The notes: generated from the sequence alone by a model not told the origin. A stretch of 45,725 bases of DNA from UBA8752 sp965659115 (GCA_965659115.1 CBFHUP010000014.1:1-45725); one strand, 5' to 3'; positions 17,414 to 25,408 are shown, numbered from the stretch's first letter. Program-made: numbers and translations.

Positions 17414-18166
17414 ATGTCGAAGATAAGTAGCGACTCAAGGGTCCCAAGCCACCTGCCCAAGCAGCATGGAAGCTGGCTTACAGAGGGACTCATGGACGCT
17501 GAATACAAGGAATACGTGCTACTTGCCTGGCTTCAAAAGGTCAAACAAGACCTCCAAGGCTCCAGGTTGTATCCCGCCTTGGCCAATGTCATCGACAAAC
17601 ACAGGGAGCTCACCGCCATTAAAAAAGGACTCGAGCAAGGCAAGGAAAGCGGGCCTGTCATCGGTTTGGATTTTGCCAAAATGCAACTTCTCAGAGCTCA
17701 GATGACCCACCCTTCCTCCATGGAAGACTATCTCCAAGATGTCATCGGCAGGGCATTGCCACATCTGGACGCCACCATGCAAGAGGGCAAAATGCTGTAT
17801 GACCTCATTGATTCCAAAGTGATATTTGGCCCTATTGGCATCCAGCCCTTGCACATCAACGAAGGATACCTCATCGTCACCCACGGTGAATCCGCCGACC
17901 GTAAACTCATCGCTTATCGATACAACAAATCCCGCATAACCCGGGGTGGGGATGCCTTTCTGGAACTCAACCTCCAATGTGTGGAGTCCAGAAGTTTGTC
18001 AAGGCTCGAAACCGCGAACGGGATCAAATGGAGCTTGATCCGACGATACCGTGAATTGCCGCAGCCTGCGACATATCATGTTCATATGGAATGGGCCATT
18101 CCCATTGAGCCCACGCTCCTGCCCATTGCGAGGCGGAGGCTGCTTCAAGAAATTGCCCAGTGCTGA
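17414..18166 (+). CDS. Conserved Bacteroidota protein of unknown function
   Basis: 250 residues, no signal peptide or membrane segment, mostly helical and charged. I recognise the layout from an uncharacterised Bacteroidota family: an N-terminal WLTEG...EYKEYVLLAWLQ segment, a central GPIGIQPLHINEGYL segment near residue 140, and a C-terminal LPQPATYHVHMEWAIPIEPTLLPIARR. No catalytic motif is evident. The long N-terminus before WLTEG makes the ATG at 17414 reasonable. It converges on the cold-shock gene with 9 bp between stops. Confidence 0.7.
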   Translation: MSKISSDSRVPSHLPKQHGSWLTEGLMDAEYKEYVLLAWLQKVKQDLQGSRLYPALANVIDKHRELTAIKKGLEQGKESGPVIGLDFAKMQLLRAQMTHPSSMEDYLQDVIGRALPHLDATMQEGKMLYDLIDSKVIFGPIGIQPLHINEGYLIVTHGESADRKLIAYRYNKSRITRGGDAFLELNLQCVESRSLSRLETANGIKWSLIRRYRELPQPATYHVHMEWAIPIEPTLLPIARRRLLQEIAQC

Positions 18167-18175
18167 GGCCCCGCT

Positions 18176-18628
18176 TTATTTGACGATGGTCACCTTGATG
18201 GCAGAAGGGCCTTTGTGGCTCTGCTCTACCTCAAACTGAACTTTGTCTCCTTCGGAAACCTCTTCCTTCATATTGGTAACGTGGGCGAAAATGCTGTCCC
18301 TCGTGTCTGTATCCCGAATGAAGCCAAAGCCTTTGTCCGAATTGAACATGGTCACAACACCGCGGCGGGTCTTGTCAACCGGCTCCATGTCCTCGTCTTT
18401 AGGAACACTGATTTGGATGTCCTCGAGGTTGATCTCCTCGCGCTCTGCAGGATCGGGAGGAGTATCGACAATGCGCCCAAACTCGTCCACATAAGCAAAC
18501 ATTTCTGGGCTATCAAGCGTGCGCTTGTTCCCCTTTGCCTCCTGCTTCTTGAGGTCCTTTTCCTTTTTCTTCTTGGCGCGCTTCGCTTCTCTTTCGCGCT
18601 TGCCGAATGTTTCCTGAGATCGTCCCAA
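18176..18628 (-). CDS. Cold-shock-domain protein with Lys/Glu-rich N-terminus (TTG start)
   Basis: 150 residues. The C-terminal ~65 residues form a CspA-like OB fold: RRGVVTMFN, RNP1-like KGFGFI and RNP2-like DSIFAH, ending KGPSAIKVTIV. It should bind single-stranded RNA or DNA. The N-terminal half starts MGRSQETFGKRERE and is a highly charged lysine-rich helix, then an acidic linker. Bacteroidota homologues begin with the same GKSQETFNKKE pattern, so translation must start at TTG 18628; no in-frame ATG is suitably placed. The KAKKKKEKDLKK-like helix may add non-specific RNA binding. Confidence 0.85.
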   Translation of the reverse strand: MGRSQETFGKREREAKRAKKKKEKDLKKQEAKGNKRTLDSPEMFAYVDEFGRIVDTPPDPAEREEINLEDIQISVPKDEDMEPVDKTRRGVVTMFNSDKGFGFIRDTDTRDSIFAHVTNMKEEVSEGDKVQFEVEQSHKGPSAIKVTIVK

Positions 18629-18728
18629 ATCGTTGATTTTGCTGCAAATGTAGAGCCTTCAAGCCCATTTGCAGTCACGCGAGCGAACTGTTTTCAACCA
18701 AAATCAAACGAGAGAGCCAACCTGAGCC

Positions 18729-19187
18729 TTAACCAACCGACGTGATGCGCCACGTTCGGCCCCTGAATTCAACGGTGCTTCCCGGACCCGAAGCCTGCAT
18801 CGCCTGAGCGAGCGGAGCATCAGCAGAAATGGCCCGCCAATCATCGGATTCAGGGACAACGAACTTCCCCCATGCTACACCGATGACAAAACCTCCTTGA
18901 TCTGTATTCACCACAGCGCCTGGCCTGACCTGTTCACGAGACTGCCCAGGTTCTAAGGCATGCCATTGTCTCATCATCCCCTCCACCCTCGACAGTCTTC
19001 CGGCAGCCTGTTCCATCTCCATCTGGACCATGGCCCTGCCCGTTTCGTGTTTGTCTCCTGCCGTGCTTTTGGATTCGCCCTCGAGGCTTCCTTGAAGCTC
19101 TTCAAAGGCGGCGCGGGCGCGAAGAAGCCCTGCTTCCATCGATGCTTCCAAAGCCGCTACAACCTGTTGGCGAATCGGTTCATTCAT
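18729..19187 (-). CDS. GreA/GreB-like C-terminal-domain protein
   Basis: 152 residues from ATG 19187; a TTG at 19205 is less likely. The N-terminal ~90 residues form a helical, coiled-coil-like region with SKSTAGDKHETGRAMVQ, a very conserved block of this Bacteroidota family. The C-terminal ~60 residues (GAVVNTDQGGFVIGVAWGK...SPVEFRGRTWRI-like) resemble the Gre-factor FKBP-like domain. As I recall, database copies often carry the name '3-oxoacyl-ACP synthase', which nothing here supports: there is no thiolase-fold Cys-His-His triad. It may bind RNA polymerase's secondary channel; this is untested. Its ATG overlaps the stop of the upstream gene (ATGA), indicating translational coupling. Confidence 0.75.
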   Translation of the reverse strand: MNEPIRQQVVAALEASMEAGLLRARAAFEELQGSLEGESKSTAGDKHETGRAMVQMEMEQAAGRLSRVEGMMRQWHALEPGQSREQVRPGAVVNTDQGGFVIGVAWGKFVVPESDDWRAISADAPLAQAMQASGPGSTVEFRGRTWRITSVG

Positions 19188-19966
19188 CGCAACAAAATGC
19201 GCCAAGTGCCGTCGACCATCACCATTTCCGACGAAAAGCCATCTGCAGTGGGGAATTCTCCATGCACCACGATCACGCGGTCTGACTCCATCTCAGCGCG
19301 TATGAACATGTCCTTCCATTCAGCCGCGCGCTTTTCAACCCTCACTTTGTGTGCCGCGGCAAAAGGCCCTCCACTCTGCAAGAATGCAGAAACTTCAGAC
19401 CGATAGGCATCGAACCGAGGAAGCGCAGACCGGGCGACCCAGGCCTCCGCCTCTCCCCAACTTCCTGCATCGAGGGCCTCATTGTAGGCCGTAAATACGC
19501 GTCTCTGTTCCGGATTTAAGGTGTACAGGTTGTCTTCTACCCACCAGTCCTGCCCTTCAAGGGCCAGAGTCAAAAACTGATAGGAGCGCCCGTCTGGGTC
19601 GACCTTAATGGTGTATCGGCCTTTTTCTTCGGGTGAATCCGTGCAAGAAAAAACCGAAACCTCCAGCCGCTGTTTGGCCGTTTTCTTTTCGCTTAGCGCC
19701 CTGGCTTGAACCTCCTCAGCGTAACTGCTGATGCGCTGTTGGGTCCGTGCGTTGGACCACGTTGTCCATTCCGTCCATGCTGCCCTATTGACCGGTCTGA
19801 TGAATTCCGCAGCCCCGGAAACATCTCCATTCAAATTGGCACTCAAAAAACCCTTGGCTGCAGCCTTCCAACCCTTCGGGCAGCTGCTGTCCACCCCTTG
19901 GGCCCATGTCCTTTGAAAAGGGCCCATGCAAGACATTAAAAGGAGCAAAATTCCACACTTAGACAT
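19184..19966 (-). CDS. Secreted protein of unknown function
   Basis: 260 residues with a signal peptide ending TWAQ (about residue 23). The mature protein is rich in Trp, Ala and charged residues: WKAAAKGF, WTEWTTWSNARTQQ, then a beta-rich part (RYTIKVDPDGRSYQFLTL) and a second similar beta unit ending MVMVDGTWRIL. The two halves look like related alpha-plus-beta units of about 110 residues, as in SnoaL/NTF2-type or DUF4878-like lipoprotein folds, but I do not recognise the family. The stop overlaps the start of the Gre-like gene by 4 bp, so the two form an operon even though one product is exported and the other cytoplasmic. Confidence 0.65.
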   Translation of the reverse strand: MSKCGILLLLMSCMGPFQRTWAQGVDSSCPKGWKAAAKGFLSANLNGDVSGAAEFIRPVNRAAWTEWTTWSNARTQQRISSYAEEVQARALSEKKTAKQRLEVSVFSCTDSPEEKGRYTIKVDPDGRSYQFLTLALEGQDWWVEDNLYTLNPEQRRVFTAYNEALDAGSWGEAEAWVARSALPRFDAYRSEVSAFLQSGGPFAAAHKVRVEKRAAEWKDMFIRAEMESDRVIVVHGEFPTADGFSSEMVMVDGTWRILLR

Positions 19967-20278
19967 GCCTCAAAAATGCCGAATTCTAAGCAGAGAATAT
20001 GCATTTGAGTCACAATGATGTGAAACCAAACTCCATCGAAGGAAATGAACCAAAAAAGCAACGCCCTCTCCAACCGAGGAAGATCCGGTACTCTGAAGGT
20101 TCAAAAAACCGCACTATAAGACCGAAATAGAGGGTCAATGCCTTCCCAGTTTTCAGAGAGAATCAGGTCTGCTGGACACCATGCGACCTATCGCGATCGT
20201 GAATTATTTTTCCAATCTCAAAAGACCCATGCAACTTTTTCTGCCTTGAACCTATTGTCTATGCGTACCAGGACCATT
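19967..20278. other. Divergent intergenic region
   Basis: 312 bp between two divergent starts. No ORF with coding character, tRNA or convincing hairpin is visible. It should hold both promoters. A TATTTTTC (one mismatch to TAnnTTTG) lies near 20207 on the plus strand without a matching -33 element. Confidence 0.5.
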
Positions 20279-23200
20279 ATGAAAAATTTATTGCTCTTCA
20301 GCTTCTTGGCTACCGCCTTGTTTGTTCAAGCCCAGGACGACTGTTTGCTCGAAGCCAACATTGCCATCAACACAGGGCAATGGGCCAGTGAAATCAGCTG
20401 GAACTTGTACGACTCAGGTGGAACCATTGTGGCTTCCGGAGACAACTATGAGGACAACACGGATTACACCACTTCTTTCTGCATTGAAGATTCATGTTAC
20501 ACCCTCGAATTGCTGGACACCTTTGGTGACGGCTGGAATGGCGCTTCATTGACCGCCAATGTTGAATTCCTCGGATTGATGATGGGGCCGTTTACCTTGG
20601 AAACTGGGGAGTATGGCACATTCGGTCTCGGTGCTGGCGACTGCTCAGACTTGGACAGCGGCAATGGCGGCGGCAATGGCGGCGGCAATGGTCAAACCGA
20701 CATTTGGGGCTGTATTGATCCTGCAGCTCAGAATTATGACGCTTCAGCAACCCAGAACTGCTGCTGCACTTATCCAGAAGACTGCTCCTCTTCCAACACA
20801 TTGACCTTGGTCCAAAGCGGATATGGCCCGGACGATGTTTTTGGCGGCCTTTTTTTAGAGCACTCCATTCAAGGCCTGAACGGGTTTTGGTGGAATCCCA
20901 GCTACATCGGCGTCGACGACAATGGAAACTGGATCTCTGAAGGTTGCATTGCCGATGGTTGTTACAACTTGACCCTGTTCAACTACTTGAGTGCAGACAC
21001 CACGCAGGTGGACATTCTGATCAATGGTGAATACGACTCTAGCATCATGGTGGGACCTGGTGACATGGAAGTCAATGTCGGACTGGGCATCAATTCAAGC
21101 GGCTGCGAATTCTTTGTTTTGGGATGCACGGACCCTGAGGCTCCCAATTACAATGCAGAGGCGACCGAGGACAATGGCACTTGCTTAGCGCCCTGCGATT
21201 GCCCAGATGAATACGACCCTGTGTGTGGCTACGATTATTACAGTGGACAAACCATCACATTCAGCAACCCTTGCGAATTGGAATGCGCTGGGGCCTACTA
21301 CCAATGGGATGGCGACTGCAGCGATATTCCCGTCTATGGTTGCATGGACCCAGAAGCTTTGAACTACGACGCTACGGCCACCGTAGACAACGGATATTGC
21401 TTGTACATCCCGGAATGTGGCGACGACAACCTTGTTGTGATTTCACAATCAGAATACGGACTGGATTCGCTCACGGGGAACATCTTCGGAGGCGGCATTT
21501 ATGGCTACTTCACCGGCATCGATGGTTATGCCATCACTTTCACGGGAGTCAATGATGGATACAGCAGCCAATACGGATGTTTGGCAGATGGTTGTTACAA
21601 CTTCCACCTGTACTCGAGCGGTTGGGATCCATCTGGCACACTCGAAGTGTCCATCAATGGCGGTGACCCTATCACTTATGGTTTGGACGACGACCAAATC
21701 AACGCCGTCTTTGCTGTTGGCGTCAACACTGAGGACTGCGAAGTCTACATCCCTGGTTGTACCGACGAGAACGCGTTGAACTACGACCCCAATGCCACGG
21801 ATGACAATGGAACTTGCTTCTACCCCTTCGGTTGTGATGACGGTCTCGTCGCTGGTCAGCTCTACATCTGCACATTCTCGAATGGCTATGAAGTGGCTTT
21901 GACCATTACCGACAGCCAAGGCAACGTGGTCTATGATCAACAAGGCTTCCCTGACCTGGCCATCGAGCACATCGACATTTGTTTGGATCCGGAAGAATGC
22001 TACACCGCGACCATGAGCAATATTGCAGGTGGCATGTCTTGGAATGGCGGCTACTTCTGGCTGAATGTGGGCAACGTAGAATGGGTCAATGGTTCATTGG
22101 AAGGCGCCAGTGGACAGGACATCGAGTTTGGTACTGGAGATGGTTGTGAAGGAACCACCGGAGGTGGTAATGACTTCCCTGAAGGCTGCACTGACCCTGC
22201 CGCTCTGAATTACAATCCCTTCGCCCTCATTGACGACGGATCTTGCTTGTATGACAATGTGGACACCACGGTAGTCGATTGTGGCGACTTGGCCACAGTA
22301 ACGGCATTGTTCTTCCAAGCTGACCCTTTCATTTCTGAGGTCAGCTGGGCGCTCTTTGACGATCAAGGCAATGCCGTGTTGAGTGGAGACGGTTCCAACG
22401 TGGGACCCAGCGGTGTGCTGACCGGTGTTACCGGTTGTCTCGAAGACGGCTGCTATACCTTGGAAGTGTATGACAGCTTTGGAGACGGATGGGGCGGCGG
22501 ACTCCTCATCTTGGCCGTGGACGACATTGCAGAAACCTTCTCTTTAGAGGAGGGAGAATTTGATGCGTTCCCCATCGAAATCGGAAGTGGTTGTGACGAC
22601 ATTCTGACCATTCTAGGTTGCACGGATCCGGGCGCAATCAATTACAACCCGGACGCCACGGAAGACGACGGCTCTTGCGAGAACGCTTCCTGTCCTTTGA
22701 TTGAGGTGACCATCATTACCTACACCATGAACAACGGAAGTGACGTTTCATGGACCCTCGAGTCAGAGGCGACCGCTACCGGAGATACAGCTTCAATGCA
22801 ATCCGATGCCATGACTGACTTTGGAGCGCACACCTACATCGCATGCATGGCTCCAGGGTGTTACAACATGACCTTGCACGATGCCGGCAACGACGGCTGG
22901 GACCAAGGTTGGTTGGAAGTCTGGATGGATGGTGCATTGATGACCTCCGCCAGCTACGAAGTCAACGGGGTCAACAGCATGAATTTGGGCATCGGTGTCG
23001 ACTGCGCCATCGAACCAGAAGAGGGTGACTCCGGCGTGAACAACCCTGGAATGAGCGGTTGGGACAATGCCGTGGACTTCAGCATCTATCCTACCCCTAC
23101 TGGCGAAATCGTCAACATTCTGGGCGATGGATTCGACAATGAAATGCCCGTAGTGGTGCGCATCAAAGACATGATGGGCAAGCTGATGGCAGAGCGCATC

Positions 23201-23326
23201 GTTCTTCCTGGAGAGGGCAAGGCCGCATGGCAATTCGACGTTCGCGATTGGCCCGCCGGCATCTACACTGCCGAAGGAACACAAGGCACCAGCGTAGCGG
23301 TCGGCAAGGTGATGGTCGCTCGATAA
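20279..23326 (+). CDS. T9SS-secreted modular protein with alternating GCTDP repeats
   Basis: 1015 residues from ATG 20279 (signal peptide MKNLLLFSFLATALFVQAQ; ATG 20261 is an alternative). Six beta-rich modules, each with a C-x-x-[DE]-x-CY core (e.g. EDGCYTLEVYDSFGDGW), alternate with six GCTDPxAxNYN repeats, near residues 143, 282, 354, 493, 636 and 780. A Kazal-like segment (DPVCGYDYYSG...NPCELEC) lies at about 310-345 and a Gly/Asn-rich linker (GNGGGNGGGN) near 125. The C-terminal ~80 residues are a T9SS type A domain (FSIYPTPTGEIVNI...WPAGIYT). The Cys pairs and the many Asp/Asn residues suggest disulfides and Ca2+ sites. Probably a large surface or released adhesin-like protein; the ligand is unknown. 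Confidence 0.88.
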   Translation: MKNLLLFSFLATALFVQAQDDCLLEANIAINTGQWASEISWNLYDSGGTIVASGDNYEDNTDYTTSFCIEDSCYTLELLDTFGDGWNGASLTANVEFLGLMMGPFTLETGEYGTFGLGAGDCSDLDSGNGGGNGGGNGQTDIWGCIDPAAQNYDASATQNCCCTYPEDCSSSNTLTLVQSGYGPDDVFGGLFLEHSIQGLNGFWWNPSYIGVDDNGNWISEGCIADGCYNLTLFNYLSADTTQVDILINGEYDSSIMVGPGDMEVNVGLGINSSGCEFFVLGCTDPEAPNYNAEATEDNGTCLAPCDCPDEYDPVCGYDYYSGQTITFSNPCELECAGAYYQWDGDCSDIPVYGCMDPEALNYDATATVDNGYCLYIPECGDDNLVVISQSEYGLDSLTGNIFGGGIYGYFTGIDGYAITFTGVNDGYSSQYGCLADGCYNFHLYSSGWDPSGTLEVSINGGDPITYGLDDDQINAVFAVGVNTEDCEVYIPGCTDENALNYDPNATDDNGTCFYPFGCDDGLVAGQLYICTFSNGYEVALTITDSQGNVVYDQQGFPDLAIEHIDICLDPEECYTATMSNIAGGMSWNGGYFWLNVGNVEWVNGSLEGASGQDIEFGTGDGCEGTTGGGNDFPEGCTDPAALNYNPFALIDDGSCLYDNVDTTVVDCGDLATVTALFFQADPFISEVSWALFDDQGNAVLSGDGSNVGPSGVLTGVTGCLEDGCYTLEVYDSFGDGWGGGLLILAVDDIAETFSLEEGEFDAFPIEIGSGCDDILTILGCTDPGAINYNPDATEDDGSCENASCPLIEVTIITYTMNNGSDVSWTLESEATATGDTASMQSDAMTDFGAHTYIACMAPGCYNMTLHDAGNDGWDQGWLEVWMDGALMTSASYEVNGVNSMNLGIGVDCAIEPEEGDSGVNNPGMSGWDNAVDFSIYPTPTGEIVNILGDGFDNEMPVVVRIKDMMGKLMAERIVLPGEGKAAWQFDVRDWPAGIYTAEGTQGTSVAVGKVMVAR

Positions 23327-23365
23327 GAGCGGTCGAGGGTGTTGTCCGATTCAACGCCCACAAAA

Positions 23366-23463
23366 TTCTGGACTTCATCCATGGATGAATGGATAACCCA
23401 GAAATACCTTCGTGCCGGATACCGCATAGGTATCAACAATTGTGAATAACTGATGTTATCACA
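23366..23463 (+). other. Three consecutive hairpins in the 3' region of the GCTDP-repeat gene
   Basis: Hairpin A: TTCTGG (23366-23371) pairs with CCAGAA (23398-23403) and encloses the 16-bp perfect palindrome TTCATCCATGGATGAA (23374-23389). Hairpin B: GATACC/GGTATC (23418-23434). Hairpin C: TGTGAATAAC with GTTATCACA (23441-23463), one bulge. All lie between the stop codon at 23326 and the terminator at 23476. They could stabilise the mRNA 3' end or belong to a processed small RNA. Confidence 0.55.
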
Positions 23464-23475
23464 TTGTGAACGACA

Positions 23476-23507
23476 ACGGACCTCCATTGGGGGTCCGTTT
23501 CGTTTTT
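23476..23507 (+). terminator. Rho-independent terminator of the GCTDP-repeat gene
   Basis: ACGGACC (23476-23482) pairs with GGTCCGT (23492-23498), seven perfect pairs, followed by TTCGTTTTT. It separates the upstream gene from the structured element that begins about 12 bp later. Confidence 0.8.
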
Positions 23508-23518
23508 ATACCCCACTA

Positions 23519-24264
23519 TTGTCCTGTCAGCAACGACAACGCAACGCTTCGGCGAGGCGACCCCTCACAGGGTGAAGGCTTGCCTTCTGTCGGACCCCCG
23601 AAGAAATGGCCCAGGCCAAGGAAGCGGGAAGAACTTCGGTTCTGCTGGCCTCCAGCACGCAAGTGATGGAGACGCCGACCTCCGGCGAAAAGGCATCCTG
23701 AGAATGGATGGAGCCCAGCTCACACAGGAGCAATCCTGTACCAGACCAAAGGAGGCACCGCACCCAACCGGTTTACCGGAGCTGCCTCGGCAGCGGGGGA
23801 CTGAGACGAAAGTCAAGGTCATCTCTTCGGAGACAAAGGCGGTGAGTGCAGAGGACCCCGGTCCAAAGCGCTGAAGGAAGGCCCGAAAGCCGAAAGGTGG
23901 ACGGTCCGACATCGGATCACCCCGTGTGAAACGATGTGCCAAAGAGCCCAGGGAAAGGCACGCCGCAAGGCAGTTGACCCCGGGATGCTCGGGCCGGAAG
24001 GGGAAACCCAGAAAGCCGACTCAATTCGCTTGCGAATTGAACCGCGCCAACCGCAAGGAAGGCCGGGTGCATCCAGGACAAGCCAACGGTCATAGACCAC
24101 GCCGGTTCCGACGCTCAGAGGTCCAGATCGCCCGTCAAAAGGCGAAGCATGAAGAACCCCCGTTACTTCATGAGCTGGGCACCCTCGGGTGGACCATGCC
24201 TGGAAGAATCCGCACCAGAAACAGAAAGCTCAGGCTGAAGTGGACGGTGCGGATTTCTTATTTC
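23519..24264 (+). ncRNA. Candidate large structured non-coding RNA (unidentified class)
   Basis: About 745 bp without a convincing gene on either strand but with some twenty local hairpins. Several are capped by RNA-specific tetraloops. C(UUCG)G loops: 23545-23554, 23630-23643, 23823-23832. G(CUUG)C loops: 23574-23587, and 24021-24040 with eight perfect pairs. GNRA loops: 23650-23671 (GCAA, with a G-A mismatch in the stem), 23725-23738 (GCAA), 23962-23971 (GCAA), 24000-24009 (GAAA), 24046-24063 (GCAA plus a symmetric AA/AA internal loop). Hairpin 23597-23628 has a 6x6 purine internal loop. Two nested long-range helices are possible: 23519-23526 with 24074-24081 (8 bp) and 23588-23596 with 23903-23911 (9 bp). 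The loops are of the stable type only when read on the plus strand, fixing the orientation. It does not show RNase P, tmRNA, SRP or group I/II intron signatures that I can recognise. Confidence 0.75.
24210..24264 (+). terminator. 3' terminator-like stem of the structured RNA
   Basis: CCGCACC (24210-24216) pairs with GGTGCGG (24246-24252), seven perfect pairs enclosing a small AGC/GCT hairpin, and is followed by the T-rich ATTTCTTATTTC. It marks the likely 3' end of the RNA and lies 45 bp before the stop of the convergent cytochrome gene. Confidence 0.6.
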
Positions 24265-24309
24265 ATCCCACCCCACTCTTGGGCCTCGACAGGCCAGGTC
24301 GCATTTCAA

Positions 24310-24765
24310 TCAGGGCAATTTCCGCTTGGCAATGCGCTCCAAAGGCCCAGGACAAGCCTTTTGGTGACAGGAGATGCAGCCTGACACCACCATAGAATAC
24401 GCGTCATCACTGGGATGGGCATTGAAATCTGCAATGCGCTTTTCAAAAGCTATGGCCAGCGCTTGGTATCCATCTACAAACATGCTCGAATCCGTTGGCG
24501 CCAGATCATTGAGGTCATATTCAGTAAAAGCGGCGCCTTGCCATTCCCCACCGACATCCAAAAATCGGGTCCGGAAATCGACCAACTCTTCATCCAATTG
24601 CCGCATCGACTCCGCCAAAGGGCTCGTACGGTTCGGCTGCACGGGCGCCAGGCGTGGCCCTGAGGAAGAGGGAGCCGTACCGCATTGGGACCATACAGCG
24701 ACAAACGCAGCCATGCAGAACACCGTCCATCGACGGGACCGGCTCACATGAAGGTTGGACCGCAT
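24310..24765 (-). CDS. Small exported c-type cytochrome-like protein
   Basis: 151 residues. An N-terminal hydrophobic segment (residues ~12-27, ending WSQCG) should export it, possibly as a lipoprotein although the lipobox is poor. A predicted helical region follows (MRQLDEELVDFRTRFLDVG, then LAIAFEKRIADFNAHP). Near the C-terminus, SGCISCHQKACPGPLERI holds a single CxxCH heme c site. The helical body with a C-terminal CxxCH is reminiscent of cytochrome c'-like monoheme proteins. It could carry electrons or sense gas or redox in the periplasm. Its ATG overlaps the DUF4920 stop by one base (TGATG), so the pair is translationally coupled. Confidence 0.75.
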   Translation of the reverse strand: MRSNLHVSRSRRWTVFCMAAFVAVWSQCGTAPSSSGPRLAPVQPNRTSPLAESMRQLDEELVDFRTRFLDVGGEWQGAAFTEYDLNDLAPTDSSMFVDGYQALAIAFEKRIADFNAHPSDDAYSMVVSGCISCHQKACPGPLERIAKRKLP

Positions 24766-25271
24766 CAGTCCTCGATCATGACGCCGGTTGCCGTAAAGGC
24801 AAGCTGCAACTTTGGCTCGGAAATGGCCGCAATGAACTCTTCGGATTCCCCAGCGTCTTCAGCATAGTGGCGGAGCATGTCCACCGTCAGAGTATCGTAG
24901 AAGGCCTCTCCTTCGATCACCGTGCGCTTTCCCTCGGCTCCTTCGGTCGGAACAAAAAAACCATAGTCCAAGAACCGCACGAACACAGTATCCTCTCCCG
25001 ATGCCACGTCCATCCAACACCCTTTCTTGGCACAAGTGCCTGTGATTTCTCCAGAAAATCTTGCCTGCGCACGCCCCTCGTTTTTCAGCGCCGAACGCAA
25101 TCCCTCTGCATCTACAGCACCATCGAGGTCGATCACCGACCCGTAATACATCCGTCCGGTTTCTGGATCGCTTTCCACTGGGGCCTCCTCACCGCCAGCA
25201 CATCCTGCACCCCACACGAGTACTGTCAACACACCAGCCCATTGAACGTTCCTCATTCTTGAAGTCATCAT
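24765..25271 (-). CDS. DUF4920 lipoprotein
   Basis: 168 residues. The signal region ends VWGAGCAGG with a non-classical lipobox; ATGs at 25271, 25268 and 25256 are all possible and the last gives the most compact signal. The mature domain carries the family signature: GEITGTCAKKGCWMDV, FVRFLDYGFFVP, a VIEGEA strand, and RHYAEDAGES. The GxCxKKGCWM core suggests a redox or metal-binding cysteine pair. Function of the family is unknown. Pairing with a CxxCH protein points to a periplasmic redox or metal role. Upstream lies the divergent promoter region of the glucan-use operon. Confidence 0.85.
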   Translation of the reverse strand: MMTSRMRNVQWAGVLTVLVWGAGCAGGEEAPVESDPETGRMYYGSVIDLDGAVDAEGLRSALKNEGRAQARFSGEITGTCAKKGCWMDVASGEDTVFVRFLDYGFFVPTEGAEGKRTVIEGEAFYDTLTVDMLRHYAEDAGESEEFIAAISEPKLQLAFTATGVMIED

Positions 25272-25408
25272 GGCGGAAAGCTACACCATTATGTCGGCAC
25301 GCTGAGGACCATGCGCGTCCCTCTTTAGCCCCAAGAAACAGCTGATCACTCTTGAGCATCGCAGAAAACCTTCTTGTGCACTTTGAGGCCAAACTGGTGC
25401 ATTTAGTT

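Noticed and set aside
23440..23470. DnaA-box-like TGTGAATAA and TTATCACA near each other.
   Set aside because: Each differs from the box consensus, only two are present, and they form one hairpin in a 3' untranslated region; no origin genes are nearby.
23519..24264. RNase P RNA, tmRNA or a group II intron as identity of the structured element.
   Set aside because: The RNase P 5' core (GAGGAAAGUC) and its 3' partner are not in the right order; there is no tmRNA tag frame or tRNA-like end; there is no GUGYG intron start, no domain V hairpin and no reverse transcriptase.
23565..24395. Several 80-150-codon open frames on both strands across the 23.5-24.3 kb interval.
   Set aside because: They have no recognisable domain, low-complexity Arg/Gly/Pro-rich composition, no signal or start context, and overlap each other; the hairpin pattern explains the sequence better.
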